A DNA stretch of 64,000 nucleotides from JAVZOV01 sp049976445 (GTDB lineage Archaea > Thermoproteota > Thermoprotei > Gearchaeales > WAQG01). The notes below the pieces were generated by a model. The model made no database searches. It had not been told where the DNA came from and saw only the letters and a program-made list of their open reading frames with translations. The position numbers were made by a program, and so were the translations under genes. This document shows, piece after piece, positions 17,933 through 28,071 of this stretch (position 1 is its first letter; every line of letters starts with the position of its first letter). The DNA lies in assembly GCA_049976445.1 (NCBI GenBank), contig JBMFIF010000002.1, positions 1-64,000 of the forward strand. Reading direction: 5' to 3'.

Positions 17933-19315
17933 TTGGTGAGGATATTGGATGTTTATGGTAAGAAGCGAAAACGGGTTGTGATAATGGGTGCTGCAGGTCG
18001 AGATTTTCATAATTATAATATTCTTTATCGTAATAATACAGATTACGAAGTTGTTGCGTTTACTGCAACACAGATACCGGGCATTGCTGGTCGTAAATAT
18101 CCACCTGAATTAGCTGGCCCACTTTATCCTCAAGGAATACCTATTATGAGCGAAAATGAATTATCTCAAATAATAAAAAAGTATAATGTTGACGAAGCTG
18201 TATTTTCGTACAGTGATGTGCTTTATAATGACATAATGCATAAATCTTCAATAGTGTTGAGTTCCGGAGCGAACTTTAAGCTGATAGCTCCAGAAAAAAC
18301 CATGATAAAGTCGAATAAACCTGTTATAGCAGTTACTGCTTCGCGTACTGGTGCTGGAAAAAGTACAGTGTCTCGTAAGCTTGTCTCGCTGTTTAAGGAA
18401 GAAGGAATACGTATTGTAGTTGTGAGACATCCTATGCCTTATGGAGACCTTTTAAATAGTGTTGTTATAAGACTTGAAAAGCTTGAAGATTTAGATAGAT
18501 TAAATCTAACAATAGAAGAGAGGGAGGAGTTTGAACATTACATGAAAATGGGTATTGTAGCATATGAAGGTGTTGATTATGAAAAAATACTTAAGAACGC
18601 TGAAAGCGAGGCTGACATAATTATTTGGGATGGAGGAAATAATGATACACCATTTTATAAGCCAGATCTTTACATAACAGTGGTCGACCCTACCAGACCA
18701 GGGCATGAAACGGGCTCGTATCCTGGAGAAATAAATGTTATGATGGCTGATTTAATAGTAATCAGTAAGATTAATACTGCAAAACCTGATGATGTAGATA
18801 CTGTAGAGAAAAATGTGCGTAAGCTTAATCCTAAGGCTACTATAGTTAAAGCAAAATTTGAAATTTCGGTTGACAACCCTCAAATGATAAAAGGTAAGAA
18901 AGTTGTAGTTGTTGAGGATGGGCCTTCTGTAACGCATGGTCACATGCCCTTTGGAGCTGGTTACATTGCTGCAAAACAATATGGGGCTTCAGAAATTGTT
19001 GATCCTAAACCATATGCACAAGGCATATTTAAAGAAATCTATGAAATGTATAAACATACAGCCAATGTAGTACCAACAATAGGTTATGGTGCAGAACAAA
19101 TGAAACAGTTACAAGAATTCATTAATAAAATACCTGGGGATACAGTAATATTGGGGTCGCCATCAGATATAAGCCGATATCTCAAGTTAAATAAGCCTGT
19201 TGTTCATGTAAAATATGAGATGGTTGATGTAGGAGAACCAAACTTCAGCTCTATAATAAAACAATGGATAGCTAAAAAAATTAAGAAAGCAAAATTGATA
19301 GCTTCTCAGTCATGA
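17933..19315 (+). CDS. Cyclic 2,3-diphosphoglycerate synthetase-like GTPase
   Basis: 460 residues. The N-terminal Rossmann-like domain (KRVVIMGAAGRDFHNYN) is followed by a P-loop TASRTGAGKST at about 135 and a later IIWDGGNND. This matches the cDPG synthetase family (COG2403), which in methanogens makes the thermoprotectant cyclic 2,3-diphosphoglycerate but in most archaea has no proven role. TTG 17933 or GTG 17936 is the start. Single gene with a TATA-like AAATATTTAAG upstream. Confidence 0.75.
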   Translation: MVRILDVYGKKRKRVVIMGAAGRDFHNYNILYRNNTDYEVVAFTATQIPGIAGRKYPPELAGPLYPQGIPIMSENELSQIIKKYNVDEAVFSYSDVLYNDIMHKSSIVLSSGANFKLIAPEKTMIKSNKPVIAVTASRTGAGKSTVSRKLVSLFKEEGIRIVVVRHPMPYGDLLNSVVIRLEKLEDLDRLNLTIEEREEFEHYMKMGIVAYEGVDYEKILKNAESEADIIIWDGGNNDTPFYKPDLYITVVDPTRPGHETGSYPGEINVMMADLIVISKINTAKPDDVDTVEKNVRKLNPKATIVKAKFEISVDNPQMIKGKKVVVVEDGPSVTHGHMPFGAGYIAAKQYGASEIVDPKPYAQGIFKEIYEMYKHTANVVPTIGYGAEQMKQLQEFINKIPGDTVILGSPSDISRYLKLNKPVVHVKYEMVDVGEPNFSSIIKQWIAKKIKKAKLIASQS

Positions 19316-19354
19316 AAATCTCTTTTCGATTGTAATAATTTTTAGTAATTGCTC

Positions 19355-19678
19355 TTAAATTTTTGGTTTGTAAATAGGATTCCTATCATCATGTGCTATA
19401 AGCTCTACAGCACCCTCACTTTCGAGTCTTTTAAGTAACCTTTTTGCCTCCCCCATTTTCACACTAAATTGGCTGGAGATCACCCATGGAGACAAATATT
19501 TAAAATTCTTTAACTCCGCTTTTACCCTGCCCATCAATGATGTGTCAACGATTGCTGTAGTAGTTTTGCTCTCTTTCTTTGTTTCTTTGACTTCTTTAGC
19601 TTTTTTCTCCTTCTTCATCTGTTCTTTTAGCTGTTCTTTCTCAAGTTGTTTTATACTTTTCTTTCCTTTACCTCCCAT
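19355..19678 (-). CDS. rps25e: 30S ribosomal protein S25e
   Basis: 107 residues. A highly charged Lys/Glu-rich N-terminus (about 1-40) precedes the S25e winged-helix domain (VKAELKNFKYLSPWVISSQF and following). S25e is known from TACK archaea and eukaryotes, so it supports the lineage assignment. It lies 25 bp downstream of hjc on the same strand. Confidence 0.9.
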   Translation of the reverse strand: MGGKGKKSIKQLEKEQLKEQMKKEKKAKEVKETKKESKTTTAIVDTSLMGRVKAELKNFKYLSPWVISSQFSVKMGEAKRLLKRLESEGAVELIAHDDRNPIYKPKI

Positions 19679-19703
19679 ATTACTCCCTTAATTATTTAGA
19701 CGA

Positions 19704-20108
19704 TCACGTAAATAAGCTTATTTCTTCATCAGAAAGAGGCGACCATGTACTCTTCATCTCTGAATTTATTACATAATCTCGTATCTCGTTCATTTTAATA
19801 AAAACCCACTTGCGTGCTTTAGTAAACCGTACAGCACCTACAGCTTCTCTTATAGGATAGTAAGAAAAATATTCTAACCAATCATAAAGCCTCTTAACCT
19901 GTTCTCTAGGTATTTTAACGTTATTGTTTTTGGTGGTCTTAACCTCAAAGAATACTATTCTGTTATTTTTTGTGGCGAAACCATCAACGATGGAAGCTGG
20001 TATTCTACGTCCTTTCCAACCAAATTTTGAAAGATATAAAAACAGATCGCGTTCTCCACGCTTACCCTTATATTTTCCGCTTACTTTCTTTAGGCTCCGT
20101 TTTTTCAT
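19704..20108 (-). CDS. hjc: Holliday junction resolvase Hjc
   Basis: 134 residues. Hjc motifs in order: basic N-terminus, G-x-R-G-E-R-D (catalytic Glu), VDGFA (metal Asp), FFEVKTT (E-x-K catalytic pair). Resolves four-way DNA junctions during recombination and fork repair. Length is normal. Confidence 0.92.
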   Translation of the reverse strand: MKKRSLKKVSGKYKGKRGERDLFLYLSKFGWKGRRIPASIVDGFATKNNRIVFFEVKTTKNNNVKIPREQVKRLYDWLEYFSYYPIREAVGAVRFTKARKWVFIKMNEIRDYVINSEMKSTWSPLSDEEISLFT

Positions 20109-20189
20109 GTCAGCACTATGTTTAAATAATGCTTAAACTTAAATATTCTTTGTCTTTCAAAGATAAACTAGGTTTAGGTTGGATGCTCT

Positions 20190-23100
20190 ATGGGCAGGAT
20201 AAATCAACTACCCCAAAAATATACGCCAGTTAATTATGAGCTAGAGATCTTTGACTTTTGGGATAAAAATAACGTCTATCACAAAGTTGTGGAATCAAGA
20301 AAAAATAGACCGAAATTTTACTTTCTTGATGGTCCTCCATATGTAACAAACCCTATACATGTGGGAACTGCATGGAACAAAATAATTAAAGATGCATTCC
20401 TCAGGTTTTACAGAATGAGAGGCTACATGGTTTGGGATAGACCTGGTTATGATATGCACGGATTACCAATAGAAGTTCAAGTCGAAAAAAACCTAGGATT
20501 AAAAACTAAGCGCGATATTTTAAAACTCGGCGTAGAAAAGTTCGTTAACGAATGCAGGGAATGGGCTTTAAAAAATCTGAAAATACAAGAAAGACAGTTC
20601 AAGGAACTGGGAGTTTGGATGGACTGGGAACACCCTTACAGAACAATAGAAAATGAGTACATAGAAGCAGCATGGCTTTTTATAAAACGAAGTTCAGAAA
20701 AAGGATTACTTGAACATGGTGAAAAAGTTGTCTTCTGGTGTCCAAGATGCCAAACAGTACTTTCTGGATATGAAGTAACAGAAGAATATAGAGAGGTGAA
20801 AGATCCATCAATTTACGTAAAATTTAAAGCAAAAGAAATAAACGCAAATCTTCTCATATGGACAACTACGCCGTGGACATTACCTGGTAACGTAGCAGTA
20901 ATGGTTCACCCAAAAGAAACTTATGTGAAAGCAAAAGATAAAAAAACTGGAGAAATCCTAATCGTCGCAAAGAAAAGACTTGAACCCATCGAAAAAGAAA
21001 CTGGGGTAACTTTAGAAATAATTGATGAATTCCCAGGTTCAAGACTCGAAGGCATTACATATGAACACCCACTTAGAGATCTTATTCCAATACAATCAGA
21101 CCTAATCCATAAAGTTGTATTAAGTGAAGAATATGTAAGTATGGAGGAAGGAACTGGCTTAGTTCACTCTGCACCTGGTCATGGTAGAGAAGACTTTGAG
21201 GTCGGTATGAGATATAAACTCCCCGCACTAAGTCCTGTTGACGATGCTGGAATATTCACACTCGATGCTGGACGTTATTCTGGAATGTACGTTAAAGACG
21301 CTGACAAAATAATAATCGAGGATTTAAAAAATAAAGGAGCATTATTATATGCTGGCGAAATAATCCACAGGTATCCGCATTGTTGGCGATGTAAAACACC
21401 ATTGATACAAAGATTATCTAAACAGTGGTTTATTACTGTGAGCAAAATTAAGGATGAATTGGTCAAGTTATCAGATCAACCAATATGGGTACCACAATGG
21501 GCCCTTGAAACTAGGTTTAAACCATGGTTACGGAATGCACATGATTGGGCCATATCAAGACAAAGATATTGGGGAATCCCGTTACCAATATGGAAATGTG
21601 AATCGTGCGAACATAACATAGTAATAGGTTCGCTCGATGAACTAAAGAATTTAGCTATGTCAATACCGAATGAACCAATGGACTTACATAGACCATGGGT
21701 TGATAAGGTTACACTAAGATGTCCAAAATGCGGTGGTCCAGCAAGAAGAGTACCTGATGTTATCGACGTATGGATAGATTCGGGAGTAGCTCCATGGGCT
21801 AGTTTAAAGTATCCATCAAAAAAGGAGGATTGGGAATACTTAAAACCAGTCGATTTAGTAATAGAAGGACAAGATCAAATTAGAGGATGGTTTTATTCTC
21901 TCTTCACATCTGGATATATTACGTGGAACATACCAATCTATCGTAAAGTAATAATGCACGGTTTTGGTCTTGATGAGACAGGTAGAGCAATGCACAAAAG
22001 CTTAGGTAATGTAATCAATCCTGATGACGTGATTCCAAAGTATGGCCGCGATGCATTAAGATTATTCGAATTATCAAACGTGATATGGGAGGACCTAAGG
22101 TTTTCAATGAATGGTGTAAAAGAAGCATTCAGAACATTAGGCATAATATGGAACACATTCTATTTTGCATCATTATATATGAATCTTGATAAATTTGACC
22201 CCATAACGAACAATATAGATCGTTTAGGAAAATATCTACGTAATGAAGATAAATGGTTATTATCAAGATATCAGAAAATCATAAAATATATGACAGAAAG
22301 CATGGAAGAAGGTAGAATACATGACGCTGTCAGGACGATAATAAACTTTCTAGTGGAAGATGTCAGCCGATGGTATGTGAAATTAATAAGAAGAAGAGTT
22401 TGGATAGAACCTAATGATCCTGATAAACTTGCTGCTTATACAACACTATACACAGTATTGGAAGGATCATTAAGATTACTCGCACCTTATGTGCCGTTTA
22501 TAACGGAGAAGATTTATCAATCGATGTTCCGTAATGCACAATCACCACTTAGCGTCCATATGCTAGACTGGCCCTCTCCTCGTGAAGACTTAATAAACGA
22601 GAAACTTGAAAGGTTGATGGATATAGCAAAACAAATCGTAACAGCATCAAGCATGGCAAGACAAACAAAGGGTATGAAATTAAGAAAACCAGTTCAAAGA
22701 GTTATAATAGTTTCTAAACAGAGTGAAGTCTTAGACACCATAGAAACTTATGAGAATATGTTAAAAACACAGATGAATACCAAAAACATCCTCCTGGCAC
22801 AGAGTGAAGAAGTTGAGAAAAAATTAAAGACAATAGAAGTCAAACTTAATCTTTCAAAAGCTGGGCCTATACTTAGAGAAAATGTAAATTCAGTAATCGA
22901 AGCATTAAAGAATATGAACGGGTGGGAAGTATTAGATGTTATAAACAAAAACGGATTCATAGAACTTAGTACTAAAAAAGGTGTAATTAAGCTTGACAAA
23001 GAAATGCTCATCTTTGAGGAAAAAGTTTCTGGTGACTTTGCAGTAGGACAATTCGATGGAGGATGGGTATATGTTGATTTAAGAATACCAAAAGAGCTTG

Positions 23101-23408
23101 AAGCGGAAGCTTTAGCAAGAGAGATAGTAAGGAGAGTACAAACAATGCGAAAACAGCTCAATCTACCAGTAGACGCTTTCATTAAGGTTCACATAGCAGT
23201 TCCAAGCCAAGATGAAACAGAATTACTTCGTAAAACAAGAAAATACATAGCAAGTGAAGTTCGAGCACGAAACCTCAGAATCTCCTTAAGAAAGCCAAGT
23301 AAAAAAATGAATCTAGTACAAGAATGGGAAATAGAAAACGATACGTATATCATTGGAATTTCACTTATAATAGAAAATCCTGCACTCCAAAACAAAGTTG
23401 AAGGATAA
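20190..23408 (+). CDS. ileS: Isoleucyl-tRNA synthetase
   Basis: 1072 residues, class Ia. The HIGH motif is HVGT (57-60), followed by the CP1 editing domain (about 190-400, with LLIWTTTPWTLPGN), zinc-binding CxxC pairs (CESC, CPKC), and a KMSKS-type loop that reads AMHKSLGN. The anticodon-binding and C-terminal domains are complete. Divergent from hjc, about 80 bp apart. Confidence 0.95.
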   Translation: MGRINQLPQKYTPVNYELEIFDFWDKNNVYHKVVESRKNRPKFYFLDGPPYVTNPIHVGTAWNKIIKDAFLRFYRMRGYMVWDRPGYDMHGLPIEVQVEKNLGLKTKRDILKLGVEKFVNECREWALKNLKIQERQFKELGVWMDWEHPYRTIENEYIEAAWLFIKRSSEKGLLEHGEKVVFWCPRCQTVLSGYEVTEEYREVKDPSIYVKFKAKEINANLLIWTTTPWTLPGNVAVMVHPKETYVKAKDKKTGEILIVAKKRLEPIEKETGVTLEIIDEFPGSRLEGITYEHPLRDLIPIQSDLIHKVVLSEEYVSMEEGTGLVHSAPGHGREDFEVGMRYKLPALSPVDDAGIFTLDAGRYSGMYVKDADKIIIEDLKNKGALLYAGEIIHRYPHCWRCKTPLIQRLSKQWFITVSKIKDELVKLSDQPIWVPQWALETRFKPWLRNAHDWAISRQRYWGIPLPIWKCESCEHNIVIGSLDELKNLAMSIPNEPMDLHRPWVDKVTLRCPKCGGPARRVPDVIDVWIDSGVAPWASLKYPSKKEDWEYLKPVDLVIEGQDQIRGWFYSLFTSGYITWNIPIYRKVIMHGFGLDETGRAMHKSLGNVINPDDVIPKYGRDALRLFELSNVIWEDLRFSMNGVKEAFRTLGIIWNTFYFASLYMNLDKFDPITNNIDRLGKYLRNEDKWLLSRYQKIIKYMTESMEEGRIHDAVRTIINFLVEDVSRWYVKLIRRRVWIEPNDPDKLAAYTTLYTVLEGSLRLLAPYVPFITEKIYQSMFRNAQSPLSVHMLDWPSPREDLINEKLERLMDIAKQIVTASSMARQTKGMKLRKPVQRVIIVSKQSEVLDTIETYENMLKTQMNTKNILLAQSEEVEKKLKTIEVKLNLSKAGPILRENVNSVIEALKNMNGWEVLDVINKNGFIELSTKKGVIKLDKEMLIFEEKVSGDFAVGQFDGGWVYVDLRIPKELEAEALAREIVRRVQTMRKQLNLPVDAFIKVHIAVPSQDETELLRKTRKYIASEVRARNLRISLRKPSKKMNLVQEWEIENDTYIIGISLIIENPALQNKVEG

Positions 23409-23441
23409 TTTTTTATTTTTATAAAAACATATTCAAGACAA

Positions 23442-24065
23442 ATGCTAAATGATTTAATAAGAAAAATACTTTGGGACCTAGCGCTAAAAAGAACTTTAAA
23501 CAAAAATGACCTAGAAACATTAGGAATAACTGATGAAAACAACCCGGCATTAATAATAAGCACAGCATTAAGAAACGGATTCCAACTTAACGAAATATTA
23601 GAAATATTAACATGGCAAAATTTTGAACTTATAGTAGCTGGAGTTTATGAACTAAATAATTTCACTACAATAAGAAACTTTCACTTCATGTCGCAAAATA
23701 AAAGAAATGAAATTGATATTATAGCAATCAGAGACAAATATGTTCACGTGATAGAGTGCAAGCATTGGATAAGAACTAGAATATCAAGCAATATATCACG
23801 TATTGTGAATAACCATTTATCAAAAACACTACTCTTCAAAAACATTGCAGAAAAAATTTTAGCGCCATTAACCATAAACAAATCAATGATGATATTAATA
23901 CCAGTAATAGTCATACCACCAAAAAGTGTGCCAGAAAACGTTTCAGGTATTCCAATTGTAACATTGTACCAATTACAAGATTTCATAAACAAATTTGAGG
24001 ATTATATAGATGAAATCGAACATATACCAATAAAAATTACAAAAGATGAGAGCCTTGTCCTTTAG
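23442..24065 (+). CDS. PD-(D/E)XK restriction-endonuclease-like protein
   Basis: 207 residues. The N-terminal half is helical; the core reads KRNEIDIIAIRDKYVHVIECKHW with Glu90, Asp92 and E105-C-K107, the D...ExK arrangement of Mrr/RecB-like nucleases. Archaeal proteins of this group often act in DNA repair or remain unassigned. It follows ileS by 33 bp and may share its transcript. Confidence 0.7.
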   Translation: MLNDLIRKILWDLALKRTLNKNDLETLGITDENNPALIISTALRNGFQLNEILEILTWQNFELIVAGVYELNNFTTIRNFHFMSQNKRNEIDIIAIRDKYVHVIECKHWIRTRISSNISRIVNNHLSKTLLFKNIAEKILAPLTINKSMMILIPVIVIPPKSVPENVSGIPIVTLYQLQDFINKFEDYIDEIEHIPIKITKDESLVL

Positions 24066-24099
24066 GGCAATGAAGTATTGTAAAAATGAACGAATAACT

Positions 24100-24852
24100 T
24101 TATTCACGTTTTGACCATTGCAATAGCAAATTCTGTATAAAAACTTGAGAATCCTTTTTAGTGAAGTCTATACTATACCTTGCTAACTTAATTCTAACAG
24201 CATGCACGATACTTCCTGTTAACTGATTTACTCCTTCTTTAACATACTGCTCTCTAATTACAACAGTTCCAAATTTTTCCCAACTATCGATCGAATTAAT
24301 GTCAATACCTAAAGTATATAATTTAGAAACGATTTCTGGTCCCTTAACATTAGTTAAATCTTCATGGATGTATGCTTGTGCATATGAGTTCAAAAAATTT
24401 CTATATGAATGTGCTGATCTCCATATTAAATAATTTATTATATCGTTTATACCATCAACCTTAACAATACGTCCATCAAAACCGATAGATCTTTTAGTAA
24501 GATCTTCTATTTTGTTAGCAAAGATTGATGCTGTATACGATGCTGTTATGGTAAGCAATTTCTCAACTCTACCATTAAAAGGAACATTGCCCAAGTATAA
24601 GTAATTTATTTCGTCAGAGAATGTATAAGCAAGAACTACATTAAAACCAATATTTCTCATGAAATCCTCAACCACTTGTATCATCAGTTCGTGAAAGCGT
24701 TTATCGAATGGTTTTTTAAGATTAAGATCTTTAGCCAATTTATGAAAATTATTACCATCAACTCTTATTATAAATGGTGCATCTACACGTAATCCACTAA
24801 ATATTTCTTTAGACCTAAAATATTGTTCTAAATAATTAAAATCAATTGTCAC
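24100..24852 (-). CDS. thg1: tRNA-His guanylyltransferase (Thg1-like)
   Basis: 250 residues. Conserved Thg1 elements: IIRVDGNNFHKLAK (first metal Asp) and AYTFSDEINYLY (second acidic pair, S-D-E). Adds G-1 to tRNA-His or repairs 5' ends by 3'-5' polymerisation; archaeal forms are template-dependent. Convergent with the nuclease-like gene. Confidence 0.9.
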   Translation of the reverse strand: MTIDFNYLEQYFRSKEIFSGLRVDAPFIIRVDGNNFHKLAKDLNLKKPFDKRFHELMIQVVEDFMRNIGFNVVLAYTFSDEINYLYLGNVPFNGRVEKLLTITASYTASIFANKIEDLTKRSIGFDGRIVKVDGINDIINYLIWRSAHSYRNFLNSYAQAYIHEDLTNVKGPEIVSKLYTLGIDINSIDSWEKFGTVVIREQYVKEGVNQLTGSIVHAVRIKLARYSIDFTKKDSQVFIQNLLLQWSKRE

Positions 24853-24920
24853 AAAAATATTTACTCACTTCATCGATATTAATTTATTATAGTAGGTAGT
24901 AATATTGTTGTGATTAGCTA

Positions 24921-25862
24921 ATGTATCAGGTGAAAATAATTAGTATCAATGAAAAGGATGAGATGGTCCAGAATTATCCGTCCAGAATACTTTATGAAGA
25001 AAAAGCTGATATATATGGTGTAGCTGTAAAACTTCTTACTGATTTAGATTGGGTTGACGAAAATTGGAGACGCAACTTCTATGCAATGTCAGATAGAATA
25101 CGAAGTCATGCAAGACTTTATGTCACGTTTAACAAGGAATATCCAGAGAATAGTGTATATTATGACCCTTTCACAAAGACAGCTTTCCTTTTTAACTTTG
25201 ACTATTATGGTTGGATTAAATCAATAGCATTAAGTTTAGCAGGTGATGTGTTGGAAGATGAACATGGAATATATTCAATACATGGCGCGTGTGTTGATGT
25301 AGATGGTTTAGGAGTAGTAATACTTGGGGCTTCTGGTGCAGGTAAGACAACACACACTTATGGTTTAATGAGAAGGGAAAAAGTTAGAGTAATAGCCGAC
25401 GATTGGTTCTTCGTAAGAGGTGAAGAAAACCTTTTAGCATTCAGTAGTGAGAAGAATTTCTATATAAGAGCTGATATTGCCTCAATATGGCCTGAATATA
25501 AAATGCTAGTTGAAAAAGCTCAATTTGATAATAAAGGAAGAGCAATAGTGGATCTTCGATGGGTTGTCGGTAAGTATCGAATCCTACCTTTCACAACACT
25601 TAAGAAAACAATCATCCTAATTAGAGATCAAAATGAACCAAGAATAATCATAAGGCCTTCATCAGATGATGCATTACAGCTATTAAAAGCTCAAGGATAC
25701 GGTAATCCTCATTTCTTAGTTAACGATGAGAGAAAACAACGTATAAGAGAAGCATTTTTCAGAAAATTACTCAACATGACTGACGTATACATAGTCAATA
25801 CAAGAAAAACTCCAGAGGAAACACAATCAGAGATAGCTAAAATTCTCAATTTAACCATCTAA
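24921..25862 (+). CDS. HPr kinase-like P-loop protein
   Basis: 313 residues. After an alpha/beta N-terminal region (about 1-115) come HGACVDVDG, the P-loop GASGAGKT (136-143) and VIADDW (about 158-163), the order seen in HprK/PEPCK-type kinases (COG1493). There is no HPr or PTS gene in the window, so the substrate is unknown. The 3' end overlaps the convergent gene by 12 nt. Confidence 0.7.
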   Translation: MYQVKIISINEKDEMVQNYPSRILYEEKADIYGVAVKLLTDLDWVDENWRRNFYAMSDRIRSHARLYVTFNKEYPENSVYYDPFTKTAFLFNFDYYGWIKSIALSLAGDVLEDEHGIYSIHGACVDVDGLGVVILGASGAGKTTHTYGLMRREKVRVIADDWFFVRGEENLLAFSSEKNFYIRADIASIWPEYKMLVEKAQFDNKGRAIVDLRWVVGKYRILPFTTLKKTIILIRDQNEPRIIIRPSSDDALQLLKAQGYGNPHFLVNDERKQRIREAFFRKLLNMTDVYIVNTRKTPEETQSEIAKILNLTI

Positions 25863-26852
25863 AGGACTCGCTTTTATATTAAGCTTCCTATTAATGTATC
25901 CTGCTAACTCAGAAGAGAAACCATATAATGTATAAACCATCTTTGGCCTAGACTCCTCAACATACTTCAGCAATCCCTTAAAATCAGAATGAGAACTTAA
26001 CGGAAAATACTGTAAACCATTGTTAGAATTATGATAGTTCAAAGACCAACCAGTACATACTGACCCAACTGCCTTACCAATACTTTTTGAATTTATCATA
26101 CTAACAATTTTAGACACTTCTGATGTCGCAGCAATGATGAGCTCGCCACCATCAAAGACAGACTTTATTTTGTGTTCAATCAGCTCATAATCAAGTTTAA
26201 ACTTATGTTTATCGAACACTTTATTAATATTATAAATTCTTTCGGTAACAACCACTCTGCCAAATTCTTTATTAAAAAGATATGTAAGTTCCTGAGCTTT
26301 ACCTAATGGATACACACCAATAACAACTGTACGTCCATCCTTAATATTAGCAGCAACCCATGATAATATTTTTTCATAAATAAAAGAACGTGGAGGAAAA
26401 ATATAATCCGGACGACCATATGTACTCTCAATTATTAATACATCAAGATCTTTCATTATGTATGCAGGATCATCAACGATAGAACCGTAAATATTAAAAT
26501 CACCAGTATAACCGATTCTTAAATTATAAAACTCCAATAAAAATTCTAACGAACCTAAAACATGACCAGCATTATAAGCCTCTACGATAATATCATCATA
26601 ACTCTTAAAATCGTTTGGCCGAATAGTACTAACACCTCGGCGCATCTTCCTAACCCTTTGGAAGACTATATCCATAGTAGGAGGAGATAACAATAATACA
26701 GAATTGTCATTACCGTTAACACCTTTAACATGGTCAGAATGAGCATGTGAGATTAAAATCAAGTCACCACTAAACCCTTGCATCGAATCAAAAACAATCC
26801 GTTTGCCGCTTAACTCCAATAACAACTTTCCATTGTACTCAAGCCTATACAC
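25851..26852 (-). CDS. Metallo-beta-lactamase/beta-CASP-like nuclease homologue
   Basis: 333 residues. The metal motif LISHAHSDHVKG (HxHxDH) is followed by GHVLGS and GYTGDFN, with a C-terminal SSHSDFKGLL. This matches the short archaeal Ysh1/mRNA 3'-end processing-like family (COG1236), without the KH domains of the longer CPSF proteins. Probably an RNase; the substrate is unknown. Confidence 0.75.
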   Translation of the reverse strand: MYRLEYNGKLLLELSGKRIVFDSMQGFSGDLILISHAHSDHVKGVNGNDNSVLLLSPPTMDIVFQRVRKMRRGVSTIRPNDFKSYDDIIVEAYNAGHVLGSLEFLLEFYNLRIGYTGDFNIYGSIVDDPAYIMKDLDVLIIESTYGRPDYIFPPRSFIYEKILSWVAANIKDGRTVVIGVYPLGKAQELTYLFNKEFGRVVVTERIYNINKVFDKHKFKLDYELIEHKIKSVFDGGELIIAATSEVSKIVSMINSKSIGKAVGSVCTGWSLNYHNSNNGLQYFPLSSHSDFKGLLKYVEESRPKMVYTLYGFSSELAGYINRKLNIKASPLDG

Positions 26853-27051
26853 GCGTTATATCCTCCCTTAACAAATATTTAGCATAATAATCTAAAAAAC
26901 TTATCGAAGAATTAACTTTCATTATAGACTCTAGAAATGAAAAATGAGAGAACAATAAACATTTAAAGATTAGATCATCGCACATTTTTGCTAATTATTA
27001 AATACACTAGAATATATAACCTCATCAGACGAATAAAACTTGGTGTAAAAA

Positions 27052-27354
27052 ATGATAGATACATATCTGATAAACATGGTGTTTTGGATAACAGTATTCG
27101 CTGTAGCAGGAGCAATCCTACAGATGAAAACAAAGGCATTCGGAATAACAATAGGCTTAGGTGGTGTAATGTACACACTCTTATCAGCAGTACAAGACGC
27201 AGTAAACGCAGGCCCAACAATACTCGACTACTTCCCATTCCCAGCAGCCGAAGCATTAATAATACCCTCATGGTTCATCTCAATATTACTATTCGTAGTC
27301 TCAATGGTAGTAAGCTTTACAGTAGAACGATCAGTACACCAACCAACATTCTAA
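27052..27354 (+). CDS. Small membrane protein, unknown
   Basis: 100 residues with three hydrophobic segments (about 8-28, 31-48, 68-90). The middle loop contains FPFPAAEALIIPSW. I do not recognise the family. It lies 160 bp upstream of the POR operon with a TATA-like TTTATATACC between them, so it is probably expressed separately. Confidence 0.6.
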   Translation: MIDTYLINMVFWITVFAVAGAILQMKTKAFGITIGLGGVMYTLLSAVQDAVNAGPTILDYFPFPAAEALIIPSWFISILLFVVSMVVSFTVERSVHQPTF

Positions 27355-27513
27355 CAGCGTACTAAAATTTTTTGTAAAAACTTTTTGTTTTCTAATATCA
27401 GGTATTTAAAATTAATTTTACTAATATTGTATCACATTTTAATAACAATTTAAATATACTGCTACGTTAAATATTTATTTCACCATTTTTTTATATACCT
27501 TGAGGGTAATGTA

Positions 27514-28071
27514 ATGCTAGTTGAGTTTAAGTTTCATGGAAGAGGCGGTCAAGGTGCCGTGACCGCCGCAGATCTTCTCGTAAAAGCTGCTTATTTGGAA
27601 GGCAAATGGGGGCAATCATACCCATTCTTTGGTGCTGAACGCAGAGGCGCACCCGTAACCGCATATGCAAGAATTTCAGATAAACCATTAAAAGTTCATT
27701 ACCAAATTTATGAACCTGACGTAGTAGTTGTCTTAGACCCTTCAATACCCAAACTAGTAAACGTAACAAGTGGACTCAAGCAAAACGGCATCATAATAAT
27801 AAACACTGGAGGAAGAGAAATAGAATCATTAAAAATAGAACGTGGAACAGTATATACCGTGAACGCAACGGCTATAGCAATAAAACTAAACTTAGTCGTT
27901 GCCGGATGGCCAATAGTAAATACAGGAATATTAGGCGCCGTAGCAAAAGCAACCAACATAATAAAAATTGAATCACTAGTGAAAGCAATTAAAGACACCT
28001 GGAAAGGAAACGCAGGAGAATCAAACGCTAAAGCAGCACTAATAGCATATGAGGAGGTAACAAAACTATGA
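27514..28071 (+). CDS. porG: Pyruvate/2-oxoacid:ferredoxin oxidoreductase, gamma subunit
   Basis: 185 residues. Starts with the family hallmark FHGRGGQGAVTAADLL and contains YPFFGAERRGAPVTA. First gene of a porGDAB operon, overlapping porD by 4 nt. The four-subunit enzyme converts pyruvate and CoA to acetyl-CoA and CO2 while reducing ferredoxin. The sequence does not exclude 2-oxoisovalerate specificity. Confidence 0.9.
   Translation: MLVEFKFHGRGGQGAVTAADLLVKAAYLEGKWGQSYPFFGAERRGAPVTAYARISDKPLKVHYQIYEPDVVVVLDPSIPKLVNVTSGLKQNGIIIINTGGREIESLKIERGTVYTVNATAIAIKLNLVVAGWPIVNTGILGAVAKATNIIKIESLVKAIKDTWKGNAGESNAKAALIAYEEVTKL

Noticed and set aside
21960..22020. AMHKSLGN in IleRS as a defective KMSKS loop
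   Set aside because: Lys-Ser-Leu-Gly-Asn is kept and I cannot exclude that this form is normal in archaeal IleRS.
22748..23563. Long minus-strand open frames across the ileS 3' end
   Set aside because: Antisense to conserved ileS sequence, with no recognisable motif.
24045..24085. CCTTGTCCTTTAGGGCAATGAAG as another transposon right end
   Set aside because: Only a short hairpin-like match; cannot be told from the normal 3' end of the nuclease-like gene.
26975..27365. Alternative frames over the small membrane protein at 27052
   Set aside because: The frame at 27052 alone has clean membrane segments and a TATA-like box upstream; the others are Leu- or Arg-rich shadows.
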